Positions 1-8,971 of a stretch of 45,502 nucleotides of DNA are shown here, piece after piece. The notes under the pieces were generated by a model that had not been told where the DNA came from, searched no databases, and saw only the letters and a program-made list of their open reading frames with translations. Position numbers and translations under genes: made by a program. The stretch is from the NCBI RefSeq assembly GCF_018882185.1, contig NZ_JACVOY010000013.1, positions 1-45,502 on the forward strand. Reading direction: 5' to 3'. This stretch comes from Polynucleobacter sp. AP-Latsch-80-C2 (GTDB lineage Bacteria > Pseudomonadota > Gammaproteobacteria > Burkholderiales > Burkholderiaceae). How positions within the stretch are numbered: position 1 is the stretch's first letter; every line of letters starts with the position of its first letter.

Positions 1-123
1 CAAGGCAAAGAATGGCTCGATATTGCCTTTAAGATACCCGGGGCAGTAAGCCCTAAGGCATTGGGTATTGCTCCAGATGATCGCCTATTGGGTATTGGGC
101 TTAAGAGTGTGGTTTTTGAGTAG
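1..123 (+). CDS. C-terminal 40 residues of a membrane glycosyltransferase-like protein (5' end outside window)
   Basis: The first reading frame is open from base 1 to a TAG at 121-123. The visible tail has the pattern PG-x-VSP followed by DDR-x-LGIGL and a terminal phenylalanine-rich strand. The same pattern ends the protein at 32413-34137 (about half the residues match over the last 36), and a looser version ends the one at 30334-32280. The gene is therefore probably a paralogue of the 32413-34137 PMT/ArnT-like membrane protein, and what is seen is the end of its C-terminal beta-rich, probably periplasmic domain. The rest of the protein lies outside the window, so the enzyme class is inferred only from this similarity. 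Confidence 0.7.
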   Translation, partial: QGKEWLDIAFKIPGAVSPKALGIAPDDRLLGIGLKSVVFE

Positions 124-196
124 GGGCAAGAGGGAGAGCGGCCCCATATAAAATTAGGCTATAGATTTAGCACCCATTTAAGGAATCATAGATTTA

Positions 197-1780
197 ATGC
201 CTAGGACCAATAGCACTGTCATAGCAAACCTTAACTGGTCCTTTATTGCGCTGGCCATTTTTTGTGTTGCTGCCTATTTGCCCCTCATTATGAACGGTGG
301 AATCATCGTTGATGACTGGGGAGACATTGCCCATAATCTTGATTGTGATGGCTTTTTTCATTGCTATCAAAGCTGGTTTCCTTTGTTTTCCAATAGGCCT
401 TTGGCCCCCCTGCCAATTACTATAAGCACATTTATATTCGGAACTTTTTTTCCCGGCTATTTAATATTAAATACAGTAACTTACCTACTGGCCATTTTTC
501 TAACTCGAAGAGTGATTTCTCGCTTAGTAGGAAATGGCCCATCTATTGTCTTTGCACTCTTTGCAGCTATTCCATTTATTGCAATGCCTGTCATTGCCTC
601 CCCCATCAACCAGCTAACAGCAACGGCTTCATTTCTATTGTGGGCTTTATCCCTTAATGAGTTAAATAATTTCGTAAACTCCTCACACAAAAAATCATAT
701 GTTTTAACTTATGTCTATTTGTTGATAGCATTTTTAACCTATGAAGTAATTTTGCCTTTGTTGGTTTTTACAATCCTTCTACCATTCATCATCAATCCAA
801 ATACACTTCGAAAAAATTGGTTTAACTATTTCATTCGATTTGTTTTGCCTATTGCCGCCGTTTTAGCGATTATTGTTCTATGGCAAAAAGGTATCGCGCC
901 CCAATTTATGGAGGTGGACTCCCGTTTGAAGCTTAATCCTCAACAAATGCTTGCTAAGCTGCATACCTGGGGACATGTTTTTTTTGCTCAAATCCCCAAT
1001 CTATTTATAAAATCCACAAGTTATGTAAAACCAAGCTATTTCATCTTGTGCACGATCTCCATGCTGACTATTTTCCTTGGATTTTTTAAATCCCAAGTGA
1101 GCAAAAAAACAGGTGTGGCTTTAAGATTTTTAGTGGTGAGTACGTTATGCTTTTTAGCTTCCTCAAGCATCTTCATACTCTCAAATGAATCGGCTAACTC
1201 CTGGGGATACCAAGCACGTGGGCTCTCTTCCACCTGGTTTTCATTAAGCATTCTTTTGGGCAGCCTATGCAGTCTTGTGGCCCTGAGAAAAATCCTAATT
1301 CTTCCGCTGATTATTGTTTTTGGGGCTATGAGTACCCTTTCCTTTGCAATTCAAAGAGATAACTATATTGAGTCTTGGAAGATTCAAATGATCATCATTA
1401 GCGACGTACTGAATTTAATTGAACGGGAAAATGCCCCCAATAAAATAGTTGTCATTGGAGATGTTCCTAAATTTTTAATCCCAAATTACAACGACGAAAT
1501 CATCTTTAGTCAACCTTGGGATTTTGGTGGGGCTCTCGCTTTATTCTCGAATGGAAAAGTTAAAGATGGTGCTGTTATTGATTCAAAAAGACAAGACTTT
1601 AATCGACTTCTGATAAGAAATAATGATATTGAAATTAATGGATGGTGGAAAACAGGCGCGGATAACCTCTGGTTATATGAGTTTAATTACGCCCAACAAA
1701 AAGGGGTCCTATCAAAAATAGAAAGCATTAATTCCTTTGATGAAAAAATGCGTGCCCTAGGCTATAGAACCATCCCATAG
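197..1780 (+). CDS. polytopic membrane protein, GT-C glycosyltransferase-like
   Basis: A 527-residue integral membrane protein with about ten hydrophobic segments and a soluble C-terminal part of about 130 residues. The first periplasmic loop after the N-terminal helix carries an acidic DDW motif (residues 39-41) followed by a RPLAP motif, the layout of GT-C enzymes that use a polyprenyl-phosphate sugar with an Asp in the first external loop. No named subfamily is recognised. The ATG at 197 is preceded by AAGGAA at a slightly long distance. The next gene starts 17 bases after the stop, so the two are probably cotranscribed. Role inferred: transfer of a sugar to a surface glycan on the periplasmic face. 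Donor and acceptor are unknown. Confidence 0.75.
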   Translation: MPRTNSTVIANLNWSFIALAIFCVAAYLPLIMNGGIIVDDWGDIAHNLDCDGFFHCYQSWFPLFSNRPLAPLPITISTFIFGTFFPGYLILNTVTYLLAIFLTRRVISRLVGNGPSIVFALFAAIPFIAMPVIASPINQLTATASFLLWALSLNELNNFVNSSHKKSYVLTYVYLLIAFLTYEVILPLLVFTILLPFIINPNTLRKNWFNYFIRFVLPIAAVLAIIVLWQKGIAPQFMEVDSRLKLNPQQMLAKLHTWGHVFFAQIPNLFIKSTSYVKPSYFILCTISMLTIFLGFFKSQVSKKTGVALRFLVVSTLCFLASSSIFILSNESANSWGYQARGLSSTWFSLSILLGSLCSLVALRKILILPLIIVFGAMSTLSFAIQRDNYIESWKIQMIIISDVLNLIERENAPNKIVVIGDVPKFLIPNYNDEIIFSQPWDFGGALALFSNGKVKDGAVIDSKRQDFNRLLIRNNDIEINGWWKTGADNLWLYEFNYAQQKGVLSKIESINSFDEKMRALGYRTIP

Positions 1781-1797
1781 ATAGCGCCGGGAACTTT

Positions 1798-3768
1798 ATG
1801 AAAGCGCTACTGCCCCCACATTACAGACCAGATATAGATGGCCTAAGAGCTATTGCAGTACTTTCGGTAGTTCTTTTCCATGCGTTTCCCAATGGACTTC
1901 CAGGTGGATTCATTGGGGTAGATATCTTTTTTGTGATATCAGGCTATCTCATCTCAAGCATCATATTTAGAAAAATTGAAAGTGGTACCTTTAGCTTTTT
2001 AGATTTTTATGGTCATCGGATACGACGCATCTTTCCATCGCTATTTCTAGTCTTAGTCTGCGCCCTCATTTTTGGTTGGTTTGCATTACTGGCTGATGAA
2101 TATCGGCAACTAGGAATTCATACCGCTGCAAGTGGATTTTTTGTAGAAAATCTATTGCTATGGTCTGAATCAGGATATTTTGACAACAGCTCTGAAACAA
2201 AGATATTGCTTCATCTTTGGAGCCTTGGCATTGAAGAGCAGTTTTATATTATTTGGCCAGTTCTTCTATGGGTCTCATACAAAGCTAAATGGAATTTTTT
2301 AGCGATAACCGTACTTATTGGCGCCTGTTCTTTTGCCCTCAATATTTTTCAAGCAAATATTGCGTTTAATTCTGTAGCAGATTTCTATTCCCCACAAACG
2401 CGTTTTTGGGAACTGCTAATGGGCGCATGCCTAGCCTATTTAGGATTAAATGAATCTAAAAAAATCTCATTATTAACAAAAAATATTATCTCCATCGCGG
2501 GCTTATTACTAATAGCAGCTGGTTTTTTTGTTATTAATAAAAAAATAAACTTTCCTGGATGGTGGGCGCTAATACCCACCATTGGGGCGGTACTCATCAT
2601 TGCCTCCGGCTCAAAAGCAATCATTAATAAGTTGATCCTATCAAATCGACTGTTAGTTTGGATTGGTCTTATCAGTTACCCGCTATATCTATGGCACTGG
2701 CCATTGCTCTCATTCGCAAGAATAATGGAGGGGGGAACACCGCCTCACTTTGTTCGAGCTCTAATAGTTCTCACCTCATTCTTGCTAGCGTATTTAAGCT
2801 ATCGTTTTGTGGAAATCCCTATCCGTTTTGGCAAATACCAACAACAGAAAGCTTTAGCACTTATACTTCTCTTGCTTATCATTTCGTCTATGGGGCTTTA
2901 TACGGGAATCAGAAATGGGTTTGAGGATAGGGCCTCAATCTCAAGTGCCAAAGCTATCAATTCACAATTCGTAGGATCTATGTGGAAATACTCCACAAAT
3001 GATGCATGTCAGAAACAATATCCCTTTGCGCCAGCTAAAAATTATGCGTGGTGGTTTTGCGTAGCAAATACAGATAAGCCACCAACTCTGCTTGTATTGG
3101 GTAGTAGCTATGCCAATCAACTATATCCGGGAATCGTTGAAAATCAGCGGCTAAAGCATCATAGCGTTTTATCAATTGGGGCCTGCTCTGCGCAGTGGTT
3201 AGAACCCCCCCCAAGTAAAAAGGGAGACGAATCTCCGCATCCATGTGGAGCGATTAAAGCTTATGAACAGCAAGTCTTTATTAATCAAATTATTCAGAAT
3301 GAAAAGTCTTTACGCTATATCATCATAGGCGGCCTGAATGATGAATCAGCTAATGAAGAAAGCTATGCAGCTCTAAAAAAACGAATCGATTTTTTAGAAG
3401 CCAATAATACGAGAGTCATCCTGTTTGCACCTCATATTTACCATAGCTATGATATTAAGTCGTGCTTTTCACGACCACTCATCAAAACTAAAAATGACTG
3501 CAATTTTCCTTACTCAGAATACATAGAGAGAACAAGCCAATTCAATCAATTGATCTCCAAAATCAATATAACTAATCCAAAGGTTCTTGGATTCAACCAG
3601 AATGACTTATTTTGCAAAGATCAAAGCTGCTCATTTATTATTAACGGCATGCCAGCATTTAGAGATGAGGACCATCATCTATCGGAATATGCGAGTAAGC
3701 TGCTATTTGAGGCATACTTTATTCCCTGGGCTAAAAATAACTTACCTGAAATGCTTAATATCCCGTAA
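1798..3768 (+). CDS. acyltransferase 3 family O-acetyltransferase with C-terminal SGNH domain (OafA-like)
   Basis: A 656-residue two-domain protein. Residues 8-350 are an acyltransferase-3 membrane domain: the start has the family signature RPDIDGLRAIAVL with the conserved His28, then GVDIFFVISGYLIS, and there are about ten membrane helices. Residues 400-650 form a periplasmic SGNH-type domain, with block I at 435-437 and the Asp/His block near 623-627 followed by LS. This architecture is that of OafA-type enzymes, which pass acetyl groups across the inner membrane onto sugars of LPS or capsule. Block I reads GSSYANQ instead of the usual GDSH. The nucleophilic serine position is kept (Ser437) but the Asp is lost. 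The gene follows the 197-1780 membrane protein by 17 bases and converges on the next gene with 6 bases between the stops. Confidence 0.93.
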   Translation: MKALLPPHYRPDIDGLRAIAVLSVVLFHAFPNGLPGGFIGVDIFFVISGYLISSIIFRKIESGTFSFLDFYGHRIRRIFPSLFLVLVCALIFGWFALLADEYRQLGIHTAASGFFVENLLLWSESGYFDNSSETKILLHLWSLGIEEQFYIIWPVLLWVSYKAKWNFLAITVLIGACSFALNIFQANIAFNSVADFYSPQTRFWELLMGACLAYLGLNESKKISLLTKNIISIAGLLLIAAGFFVINKKINFPGWWALIPTIGAVLIIASGSKAIINKLILSNRLLVWIGLISYPLYLWHWPLLSFARIMEGGTPPHFVRALIVLTSFLLAYLSYRFVEIPIRFGKYQQQKALALILLLLIISSMGLYTGIRNGFEDRASISSAKAINSQFVGSMWKYSTNDACQKQYPFAPAKNYAWWFCVANTDKPPTLLVLGSSYANQLYPGIVENQRLKHHSVLSIGACSAQWLEPPPSKKGDESPHPCGAIKAYEQQVFINQIIQNEKSLRYIIIGGLNDESANEESYAALKKRIDFLEANNTRVILFAPHIYHSYDIKSCFSRPLIKTKNDCNFPYSEYIERTSQFNQLISKINITNPKVLGFNQNDLFCKDQSCSFIINGMPAFRDEDHHLSEYASKLLFEAYFIPWAKNNLPEMLNIP

Positions 3769-3774
3769 GAAATC

Positions 3775-5706
3775 TTATTTCATCTCTACTTTATGAGATT
3801 TGAGGGGAAAATTAAATTCAGAAAATTGAATCTTGAAGGCCTGCTTCCAAGCCCAAGCTTTATTCTCCGGATAAATAGCAAATGACTCAACCTCATTTGG
3901 AGCCAAAATCTTAGGATCCAAGAATAAGGAACTGAACTCGACAGAATTTTCAATGAGGGGGGAAAGGATAAACCCTGTCTTAGCCATGCTGGGAATAATC
4001 CTGTAGTTCCTGACTGCACCACTCTTAAGATATACCATCATCCTCAGTTCACTTGATTTAAAAAAGATGTTTAGCAGCCTTCCTGAAAGAGTTGGTTCAA
4101 TATCCAACTGCATATAAACCAATCCATTATTTTTAGGGGGAATTACTTTTTTTCCAATTACATACTCACCAACTAATAAAAGACGTCTACTATCAACGGC
4201 ATTAATGCCTTTATTCCTTTTTAGAAAAATAAAATCATCTATCTCCTTTATAGGGTGGTAGTTTGATAGCAAAATCTGCCAGCTTAGTCCATCATCAAGA
4301 CTTGGATAACGATCATCAATGGTTGACACTTGAAAAATAATATTTTCTGGTGCATTGCTTCCCAATAGATAGTTATAGTTTCTTGTTGCTAAAGCGGGGT
4401 TATAAGCTGCATAACTTTGAAAAATGGGGCGAGGTTGCCAATCATACCCATTACTAATTAACTTAGCCTGATTGATTGGAATGCTATCCACAGATCCATG
4501 CAAGTCCGGAAAGCCTGAGCGTGATTTAATTTGAGTCAGAGAATGCTCATACTCTAGAGTGTACCGATCCTCCGTTTGATAGCGAGTCACTAGGCCCACT
4601 AGACCATCTTCATAAGTATTAGTTAAATAAGTAATGGCACCTGTTAGCGTCAAATAATGAAATCCTATAAAAAATGCACAAATCATAGACGCTACGGTAC
4701 TTAGCTTTAAATTTTGAATTGGGGCCACTAGCACAAGGAGTAGGCTCGCATAAAGTAGCGCATTTGCAGAAATTAATGCATGGGCATCATGTCTAACAAA
4801 TCCACTCTTAAATGAAATAAAGAGATAAATGAGATAGACGCAACCTAAATACAACCTCAATACCTTAGAAGAATCAATTTTAGAAATAGTAACGAGCAGT
4901 ACTAACGACACTAAAAGATATGCAAAAATTTCTGAAATATCCCCAGAAATCATCATGGCCTCGCTGTAGCCAGAGATGATCTCACTCATGGACAGAAAGT
5001 AGCCCGGTAAATTAACCAGAGATTGCCCTGAATAGCCCCAAAAAAAGAAAGTAGACATGAGAATTGCAATGAAAACCGCAACTCCAGTAAGCCATTTTTT
5101 ATAGTAAAAAAGGATGGCAATTGAGCAAAAAGCAACAATAAAGTACAGGACGAAAAGGGTCCCCTTAATTAGAGGATAAAGCCCAAAAGCACTAAATAAT
5201 ATTGCTGTAAATATAGTTAATTGATTTTTTTCAGTAGTAGTCTTTAAAACAACAGGGGCAGTTTTAAAAGTAAATATTGCGACTAATAACGCATATGACA
5301 GCAATAGAGCATCAGGAGATATGCTTAAAAATAAGGTCGCGGCAACGAGAATCGCCACTACATACCATACACATTCTCTTGCTAGATATAGCGCTGCCCC
5401 CATATAAAGAATGGCAAGATATGCAGCTCCGAACATCATTAGATCATCAGTGGCGGGATAGTATCCCTTAGAATAAATCGAAGCAAAAGGGCCGAATGTA
5501 AACATAAAGTCCCTACCAAACACCCAGCCCTTAGAGACTGCATAATTCACACCCAAAATCCAAGATGGATCAAGTGGATTAGCATCGGAAGGCATCCCTG
5601 GTTTAAATGGGATAAAGACGAATAAAACCGTTATCATAAAAAAAAGTTGAAAAAACAACTTCAAGTTTATGAAAGAATAATTAGTGTTTAAATGCTGTTT
5701 TAGCAT
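3775..5706 (-). CDS. polytopic membrane protein, GT-C-like, with C-terminal soluble domain
   Basis: A 643-residue protein: one N-terminal helix, an external loop with the pattern LDPSW, then FTFGPFASIYSKGYYP, about ten more helices up to residue 370, and a soluble domain of about 250 residues rich in beta-type sequence. The loop pattern (LDPSW followed by FTFGP) belongs to a group of uncharacterised bacterial membrane proteins that look like GT-C glycosyltransferases. I do not recognise a characterised relative. It is alone on the minus strand between two plus-strand genes, with a divergent AT-rich promoter region at 5707-5835. The start at 5706 gives a basic cytoplasmic tail before the first helix. 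Confidence 0.75.
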   Translation of the reverse strand: MLKQHLNTNYSFINLKLFFQLFFMITVLFVFIPFKPGMPSDANPLDPSWILGVNYAVSKGWVFGRDFMFTFGPFASIYSKGYYPATDDLMMFGAAYLAILYMGAALYLARECVWYVVAILVAATLFLSISPDALLLSYALLVAIFTFKTAPVVLKTTTEKNQLTIFTAILFSAFGLYPLIKGTLFVLYFIVAFCSIAILFYYKKWLTGVAVFIAILMSTFFFWGYSGQSLVNLPGYFLSMSEIISGYSEAMMISGDISEIFAYLLVSLVLLVTISKIDSSKVLRLYLGCVYLIYLFISFKSGFVRHDAHALISANALLYASLLLVLVAPIQNLKLSTVASMICAFFIGFHYLTLTGAITYLTNTYEDGLVGLVTRYQTEDRYTLEYEHSLTQIKSRSGFPDLHGSVDSIPINQAKLISNGYDWQPRPIFQSYAAYNPALATRNYNYLLGSNAPENIIFQVSTIDDRYPSLDDGLSWQILLSNYHPIKEIDDFIFLKRNKGINAVDSRRLLLVGEYVIGKKVIPPKNNGLVYMQLDIEPTLSGRLLNIFFKSSELRMMVYLKSGAVRNYRIIPSMAKTGFILSPLIENSVEFSSLFLDPKILAPNEVESFAIYPENKAWAWKQAFKIQFSEFNFPLKSHKVEMK

Positions 5707-5748
5707 GCAATAATTTCTTCAAGCCTTAAGACCAAATTTGATTGAGTC

Positions 5749-5754
5749 ATTATA
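5749..5754 (-). promoter_or_regulatory. possible -10 box for the minus-strand membrane protein gene
   Basis: TATAAT on the minus strand, 43 bases upstream of the ATG at 5706. The best -35 candidates upstream match the consensus in only about three positions, so the promoter is tentative. Confidence 0.35.
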
Positions 5755-5783
5755 TTTTTAATATATGATCAATCGCCAAGATT

Positions 5784-5792
5784 TGTTATAAT
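5784..5792 (+). promoter_or_regulatory. extended -10 promoter (TGTTATAAT) for the YfhO-like gene
   Basis: TGT followed by a perfect TATAAT (5787-5792) is an extended -10 element, 43 bases before the ATG at 5836. No good -35 box is seen, as is usual for extended -10 promoters. The 129-base interval separates two divergent genes and is very AT-rich. Confidence 0.5.
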
Positions 5793-5835
5793 TTCTTCAA
5801 TCACTACCGATTAATTTTTATAATACATGACATAA

Positions 5836-7863
5836 ATGCTTGGCCTAACGTTGAAGAGCCTAAATAATCGATTTTATAAGCTGACTTTTTTTGTTCTAGC
5901 ACTTGGCTTATTAAATACGTTTCTTTTTTACCTCTTTGGTGGATTTAATACTCCATTCCCAATATTGCACGACAACGCATTTTTAGGGCTTCCTACGCGT
6001 TTTCTTATTTCAGCTTCATTAAGATCAGGTATTTTCCCGCTTTGGGATCCCTATATTGGAGCAGGAGTTCCTCTGCATTCAATTTACACATCCATCGGGC
6101 TCTCACCAATTATCTGGGCTCTATCCCTTCTAAGAAAATATGACACTGTTCTATTTGTCCTAGAAATACTTGTACTGAACTTCCTTGGATTTACTGGAAT
6201 GTGGCTGTGGCTTAAAACCAGATCCTCAACCTTTATTGCATATTTAGGTGCTTTAAGCTACTCCCTAAGCCCTTATCTGCTATTTCAAGCCAAAATTAAT
6301 TTAGAGGCCATGGGTTCTGCAGTTGCAATCCCATGGATTTGTCTTGGGGCGTATCAAATCTCAAAACAAAATTCAATTGGAGTTGCAGTACTTGCTGGAG
6401 GGCTGGGGCTTGCATTTACGTCTGGCTATTTAGGTACAAATTTATTGATGCTTGAACTATTGGGAATCTGGGCATTATTGCTTATATGTATTCACCACCT
6501 TTCATTGGCAGGATTTGATTCAAATAAATCTCCAGGAAATGGATGGATTCCTATAGTTTATTTTTTAACCTCATTAGCTCTTTGTGCGCTCTTGCTATGC
6601 ATACCAATAACAGAAACTCTTATTAATCTTGGTTTAGATTTTTTTACCAAAAGGAATGTTGACCCGTTTACAGCCGCCATACAGCTTGAATCTCTTAAAA
6701 ATCTTTTTGATAACAGAGTCAATCCATTCATAGCAGATCCATTTGGAGGTCATGATGTAATGCTATACGTGCCATCAATTTTGATAGGCGGTCTTATCTA
6801 TGCACTATTTAAACCAAATAGGGTAATGATTGCTGCCCTACTTGCTTTTGCCGTCACTTTAATGGCATGCCTTTCAAAGGAATATGCAGTAGCGAAATTT
6901 CTGGTGGGTTTGTTGTCAGGTTTCAAAGAAATCCGCTTTCATGCATGGCTTTCCATTTTATTAGTCTTCTTATTAATCACCATAGGATCGCTGGGATTGT
7001 CCAAGCTCTACCAAGATTCACAATATAGTCCCAAAGAATATAAGTCGGCAATACTGATAACTATCATCATCATTATCGCAACCTATTTCACTCAAGCTGA
7101 TAGGGATTGGAAGTACCTTTCTATAACAGCACTTATTTCAATCACATCTCTCATTTCATTTCAAAAGATTGCAAATAGCTCCAAGCCTACAAGGCTTTTA
7201 CTATCTATATGCATAGTTTTTTTATCCCTATCCCAAATATATCTAGCTAGCATTAGATGGGATCTAGAGGGATTCAACACAAGATTCGGAGTACAAGCTA
7301 ATGCAATTCAACAAAGGCAAAGGGAAGCCATTAAAAATGCTTTGCCTGCCTTTACGATTCCGCCAAATTCTAGAGATCTATTCCCGGAATATCCAGATTC
7401 AGAAAATGAGCATTATTCTAAAAGACCACTTATCGAAGGATATTTGCCGCAAAGGAACCCTGCGATCACTAAACTCATCGCCGAAGGTCAGATGGAGATC
7501 TTAAAATATTATGCAATCACGTCTGATGGCAAGCCGATTCGATATGAGTTAACTTCGTTAACCCCAAACCAACTCAAGATAAAACTTTTAGGGGATTTAG
7601 GGAATCAATCCATTGTTATCACGACACCCTATTCGCCCAATTGGAGAGGGTATGATCAAAATCACAAGCCCTTAGAAATTCAAAAAAATAAATTGGGGCT
7701 TATGGAAATTTCCTCAGTAAATGGAGTGCACTTGATTTCCATGGAATATGAGCCAAAATGGCTAAAATTTATGCTGTCATTCACTATATTATCTTGGGCT
7801 TTCATATTAATTTGGCCCCTCTACAAAATCTTGAGACCTAATGCTGTCTCTAGAAAACAATGA
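5836..7863 (+). CDS. YfhO-like polytopic membrane protein
   Basis: A 675-residue protein with about twelve hydrophobic segments. After the first helix it shows SGIFPLWDPYIGAGVPL, the loop typical of the YfhO family of GT-C-related membrane proteins. Near the C-terminus it has the family's periplasmic module: TPYSPNWRGY, then a glycine-containing turn, then a segment ending in SMEYEP just before a last membrane helix. In Gram-positive bacteria YfhO glycosylates lipoteichoic acid. In Gram-negative polysaccharide loci relatives are thought to act on surface glycans, but substrates are not established. The stop codon directly abuts the stop of the convergent gene at 7864. It has its own promoter, the extended -10 at 5784. 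Confidence 0.82.
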   Translation: MLGLTLKSLNNRFYKLTFFVLALGLLNTFLFYLFGGFNTPFPILHDNAFLGLPTRFLISASLRSGIFPLWDPYIGAGVPLHSIYTSIGLSPIIWALSLLRKYDTVLFVLEILVLNFLGFTGMWLWLKTRSSTFIAYLGALSYSLSPYLLFQAKINLEAMGSAVAIPWICLGAYQISKQNSIGVAVLAGGLGLAFTSGYLGTNLLMLELLGIWALLLICIHHLSLAGFDSNKSPGNGWIPIVYFLTSLALCALLLCIPITETLINLGLDFFTKRNVDPFTAAIQLESLKNLFDNRVNPFIADPFGGHDVMLYVPSILIGGLIYALFKPNRVMIAALLAFAVTLMACLSKEYAVAKFLVGLLSGFKEIRFHAWLSILLVFLLITIGSLGLSKLYQDSQYSPKEYKSAILITIIIIIATYFTQADRDWKYLSITALISITSLISFQKIANSSKPTRLLLSICIVFLSLSQIYLASIRWDLEGFNTRFGVQANAIQQRQREAIKNALPAFTIPPNSRDLFPEYPDSENEHYSKRPLIEGYLPQRNPAITKLIAEGQMEILKYYAITSDGKPIRYELTSLTPNQLKIKLLGDLGNQSIVITTPYSPNWRGYDQNHKPLEIQKNKLGLMEISSVNGVHLISMEYEPKWLKFMLSFTILSWAFILIWPLYKILRPNAVSRKQ

Positions 7864-8802
7864 CTACTCTTCAAAGTTAATTCTTTCGCGCTCCACAACA
7901 ATAGGGCGGTTTTTTACGTAGGAGTGAATAGATCCAATATATTCCCCTAGAATTCCAATAAAAATAAAGAGTAAGCTAAATAGTAAAAATATACCAATAA
8001 CAATTGGAGCCATCCCCACTGGGAAAGAATACCAATTGAGTAATTTCATGATGGTGTAAAAAATAGCGACTAATAAACTCATAAATCCAATCACAATGCC
8101 ACAAATACTAGCCAATCTTATGGGGACTAGCGAGTGGCTAACAATACCCAGCATGGCGATATCATATAAAGTATAAAAATTATTTTTAGATATACCTCGC
8201 TCACGTCTAGGCTGCAAAAAAGGAATTGTCTTTATTGGAAATCCTAATTCGCAAATGAGCCCACGAAGATAGGGATAGGGATCAGAAATTTTCCGAACTT
8301 GATCTAATACTTTTTTGTCATACAGACCAAATCCCGTGGCATCCTTTACCAAATCAATATTGGCAATGCCATCTAAAATCTGATAGTACAAGCGACGTAA
8401 TTTATGTACAAAAAAATTCGTCTTACTTCGTGGCTTCACTGCTAAGACCACCTTCCAGCCGAGTTCCCACTGAGAAATAAACTGAGGAATTAGCTCGGGA
8501 GGATCCTGGAGATCTGAAGCCAATGCAATCGTAGCATCACCGCTTGTTTGCATTATCCCCCAGTAAGGAGAGCGAATATGCCCAAAATTACGGGTATTAA
8601 CAATAATTTTGACTCGTCGATCCGTTGAGGCCAAAAAGATTAATTTTTGTACCGTCTGGTCCTCGCTAGCATTATCAATAAAGACAAATTCAAATTGGTA
8701 TTGAATTATTTTATCAACAGTCTCGCAAATACGACGATAAAGCTCATCAACATTTTCTTCCTCGTTATAGCAAGGAATGGAGAGACTAATTAATGAAGCC
8801 AT
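7864..8802 (-). CDS. GtrB/ArnC-like undecaprenyl-phosphate glycosyltransferase (GT2 with two C-terminal helices)
   Basis: A 312-residue GT-A fold family 2 enzyme of the DPM1/GtrB branch. The N-terminus has SIPCYNEEENV. A DLQDPP motif near residues 97-102 holds the metal-binding acidic residues. RGISKNNFY near residue 205 is the usual loop before the membrane segment, and two strong helices lie at about 230-300. Such enzymes load a sugar from a nucleotide donor onto undecaprenyl phosphate on the cytoplasmic face, for use by periplasmic GT-C enzymes. AAGGA lies 8 bases before the ATG. The gene lies 158 bases downstream of the CDP-sugar operon on the same strand and could use its product, but no GtrA flippase is seen. 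Confidence 0.9.
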   Translation of the reverse strand: MASLISLSIPCYNEEENVDELYRRICETVDKIIQYQFEFVFIDNASEDQTVQKLIFLASTDRRVKIIVNTRNFGHIRSPYWGIMQTSGDATIALASDLQDPPELIPQFISQWELGWKVVLAVKPRSKTNFFVHKLRRLYYQILDGIANIDLVKDATGFGLYDKKVLDQVRKISDPYPYLRGLICELGFPIKTIPFLQPRRERGISKNNFYTLYDIAMLGIVSHSLVPIRLASICGIVIGFMSLLVAIFYTIMKLLNWYSFPVGMAPIVIGIFLLFSLLFIFIGILGEYIGSIHSYVKNRPIVVERERINFEE

Positions 8803-8830
8803 TTGTGAAGTCCTTAGCTTTAAACAAAGC

Positions 8831-8971
8831 TTAATATTGAGTAATTAAGTGATTGTAGCCAATGAAATTGGGCATGTCCTGCTGATAAGAGAATTTATAT
8901 TCTGAATTTTCCACTTCTCTGCCAATAAAACGTTTAAGACTACATGGCAAGCCTAGAAGGCTATGATTTAT
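8831..8971 (-). pseudogene. possible C-terminal gene remnant in the gap before the GtrB-like gene
   Basis: The interval between the reductase gene and the GtrB-like gene holds an open minus-strand frame of about 46 codons. It is not in frame with the reductase and has no good start codon. Its translation looks protein-like (it contains the stretch FIGREVENSEYKFSYQQDMP and ends in TQY), with ordinary residue composition. It may be the stump of a gene lost between the two neighbours. It could also be chance, and no family is recognised. Confidence 0.25.

Noticed and set aside
5819..5824. Second TATAAT box before the YfhO-like gene
   Set aside because: It lies only 11 bases before the ATG and would leave no room for a leader. 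The extended -10 at 5784 is better placed.
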